A stretch of 52,219 bases of DNA from an uncultured Brevinema sp. (GTDB taxonomy: Bacteria; Spirochaetota; Brevinematia; Brevinematales; Brevinemataceae): NCBI GenBank assembly GCA_947038195.1, contig CAMQVI010000006.1:1-52219 (forward strand). Reading direction: 5' to 3'. The notes under the pieces were generated by a model. The model ran no database searches and had not been told where the DNA came from. It saw only the letters and a list, made by a program, of their open reading frames with translations. This document shows positions 52,024 through 52,219 of the stretch, piece after piece. Position 1 is the first letter of the stretch. Each line of letters starts with the position of its first letter. The translations under genes and the position numbers were made by a program.

Positions 52024-52219
52024 TCATCGCACATAAATGATCAATATATTTTGCACTTCTTGCAATGTGTCTTTATTACCTATCCACTCATTTTTAGGAA
52101 TGGTACAGAGGGGACTCTTTTTGATTTTAAATCTTTTTTGCGTGTTTTGGATGTTATTTACTTAAATCTGCAATTCTATGAGTAGATTCCCAAGGAAGAT
52201 TGCTTTTACCAAAATGTCC
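52024..52219 (-). pseudogene. Decayed second copy of the PD-(D/E)XK gene (3' end, runs off the window)
   Basis: On the minus strand, CTIPKNEWIGNK then DTLQEVQNI matches CTIPKNEWIGNK/ETMQEVLNY at the end of the gene at 50089. A one-base loss just before the CTIP block breaks the frame, and an in-frame TAA lies further upstream, so it is a pseudogene. The beginning is outside the window. Confidence 0.8.

Overview
The window is AT-rich DNA from a diderm spirochaete. The evidence is a FlaB-type flagellin (34601-35473) beside a stand-alone FlgJ rod-binding protein, a BamA/TamB outer-membrane assembly locus, many lipoproteins with spirochaete-like lipoboxes plus LspA, and a secreted TPR-NHL-VWA protein of a kind known in treponemes. 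I cannot fix the genus from sequence alone; a Brevinema/Brachyspira-like, low-GC lineage is a guess. No rRNA, tRNA, CRISPR array or insertion sequence was recognised.

Layout. 1-3360: a decayed tandem duplication around a membrane 4Fe-4S protein and a GT-C-like membrane protein. 3374-10251: a sugar-acid module on the minus strand (DapA-family aldolase/dehydratase, KDPG aldolase, KDG kinase, then TctC-TctB-TctA uptake genes), with a divergent LacI-type regulator; matching palindromes sit at both promoters. 10302-12425: a secreted His/Met-rich repeat protein and a dicarboxylate/amino-acid symporter. 12660-15953: ileS-lspA. 16169-19995: SpoIID-like protein, CoaE and the TPR-NHL-VWA protein in one minus-strand operon. 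20163-22226: small secreted or unknown proteins, a nitroreductase and nitroreductase debris. 22300-26885: glycogen branching enzyme, a ferritin-like protein, an arylsulfotransferase-like lipoprotein. 27015-32045: MoxR ATPase and an Rnf-like membrane complex (C, a D-G fusion, E, A; no B). 32225-35914: Cys/His protein, RecO, two lipoproteins, FlgJ, FlaB. 35994-44768: TPR protein, TamB, BamA. 44852-49646: a membrane-anchored Rad50/YhaN-like ATPase, divergent from glycogen phosphorylase. 49770-52219: a 47-residue membrane peptide, a PD-(D/E)XK-type protein, a frameshifted chloramphenicol acetyltransferase and a decayed second copy of the PD-(D/E)XK gene.

Two themes stand out. First, the Rnf-like cluster appears to have lost both covalent-FMN motifs and the intramembrane [2Fe-2S] cysteines while keeping the two 4Fe-4S motifs of RnfC, which suggests a repurposed or reduced redox complex. 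Second, at least six loci carry decayed copies of a gene end next to the intact gene (GT-like gene, kdgK, spoIID, nitroreductase, a small lipoprotein gene, the PD-(D/E)XK gene), so short tandem duplication followed by decay seems to be a recurrent process here.

Regulatory DNA worth reading includes the LacI-type operator pair, a near-identical promoter shared by the ferritin-like gene and a lipoprotein gene 11 kb away, and a perfect 20-bp inverted repeat that encloses the glgP -10 box.
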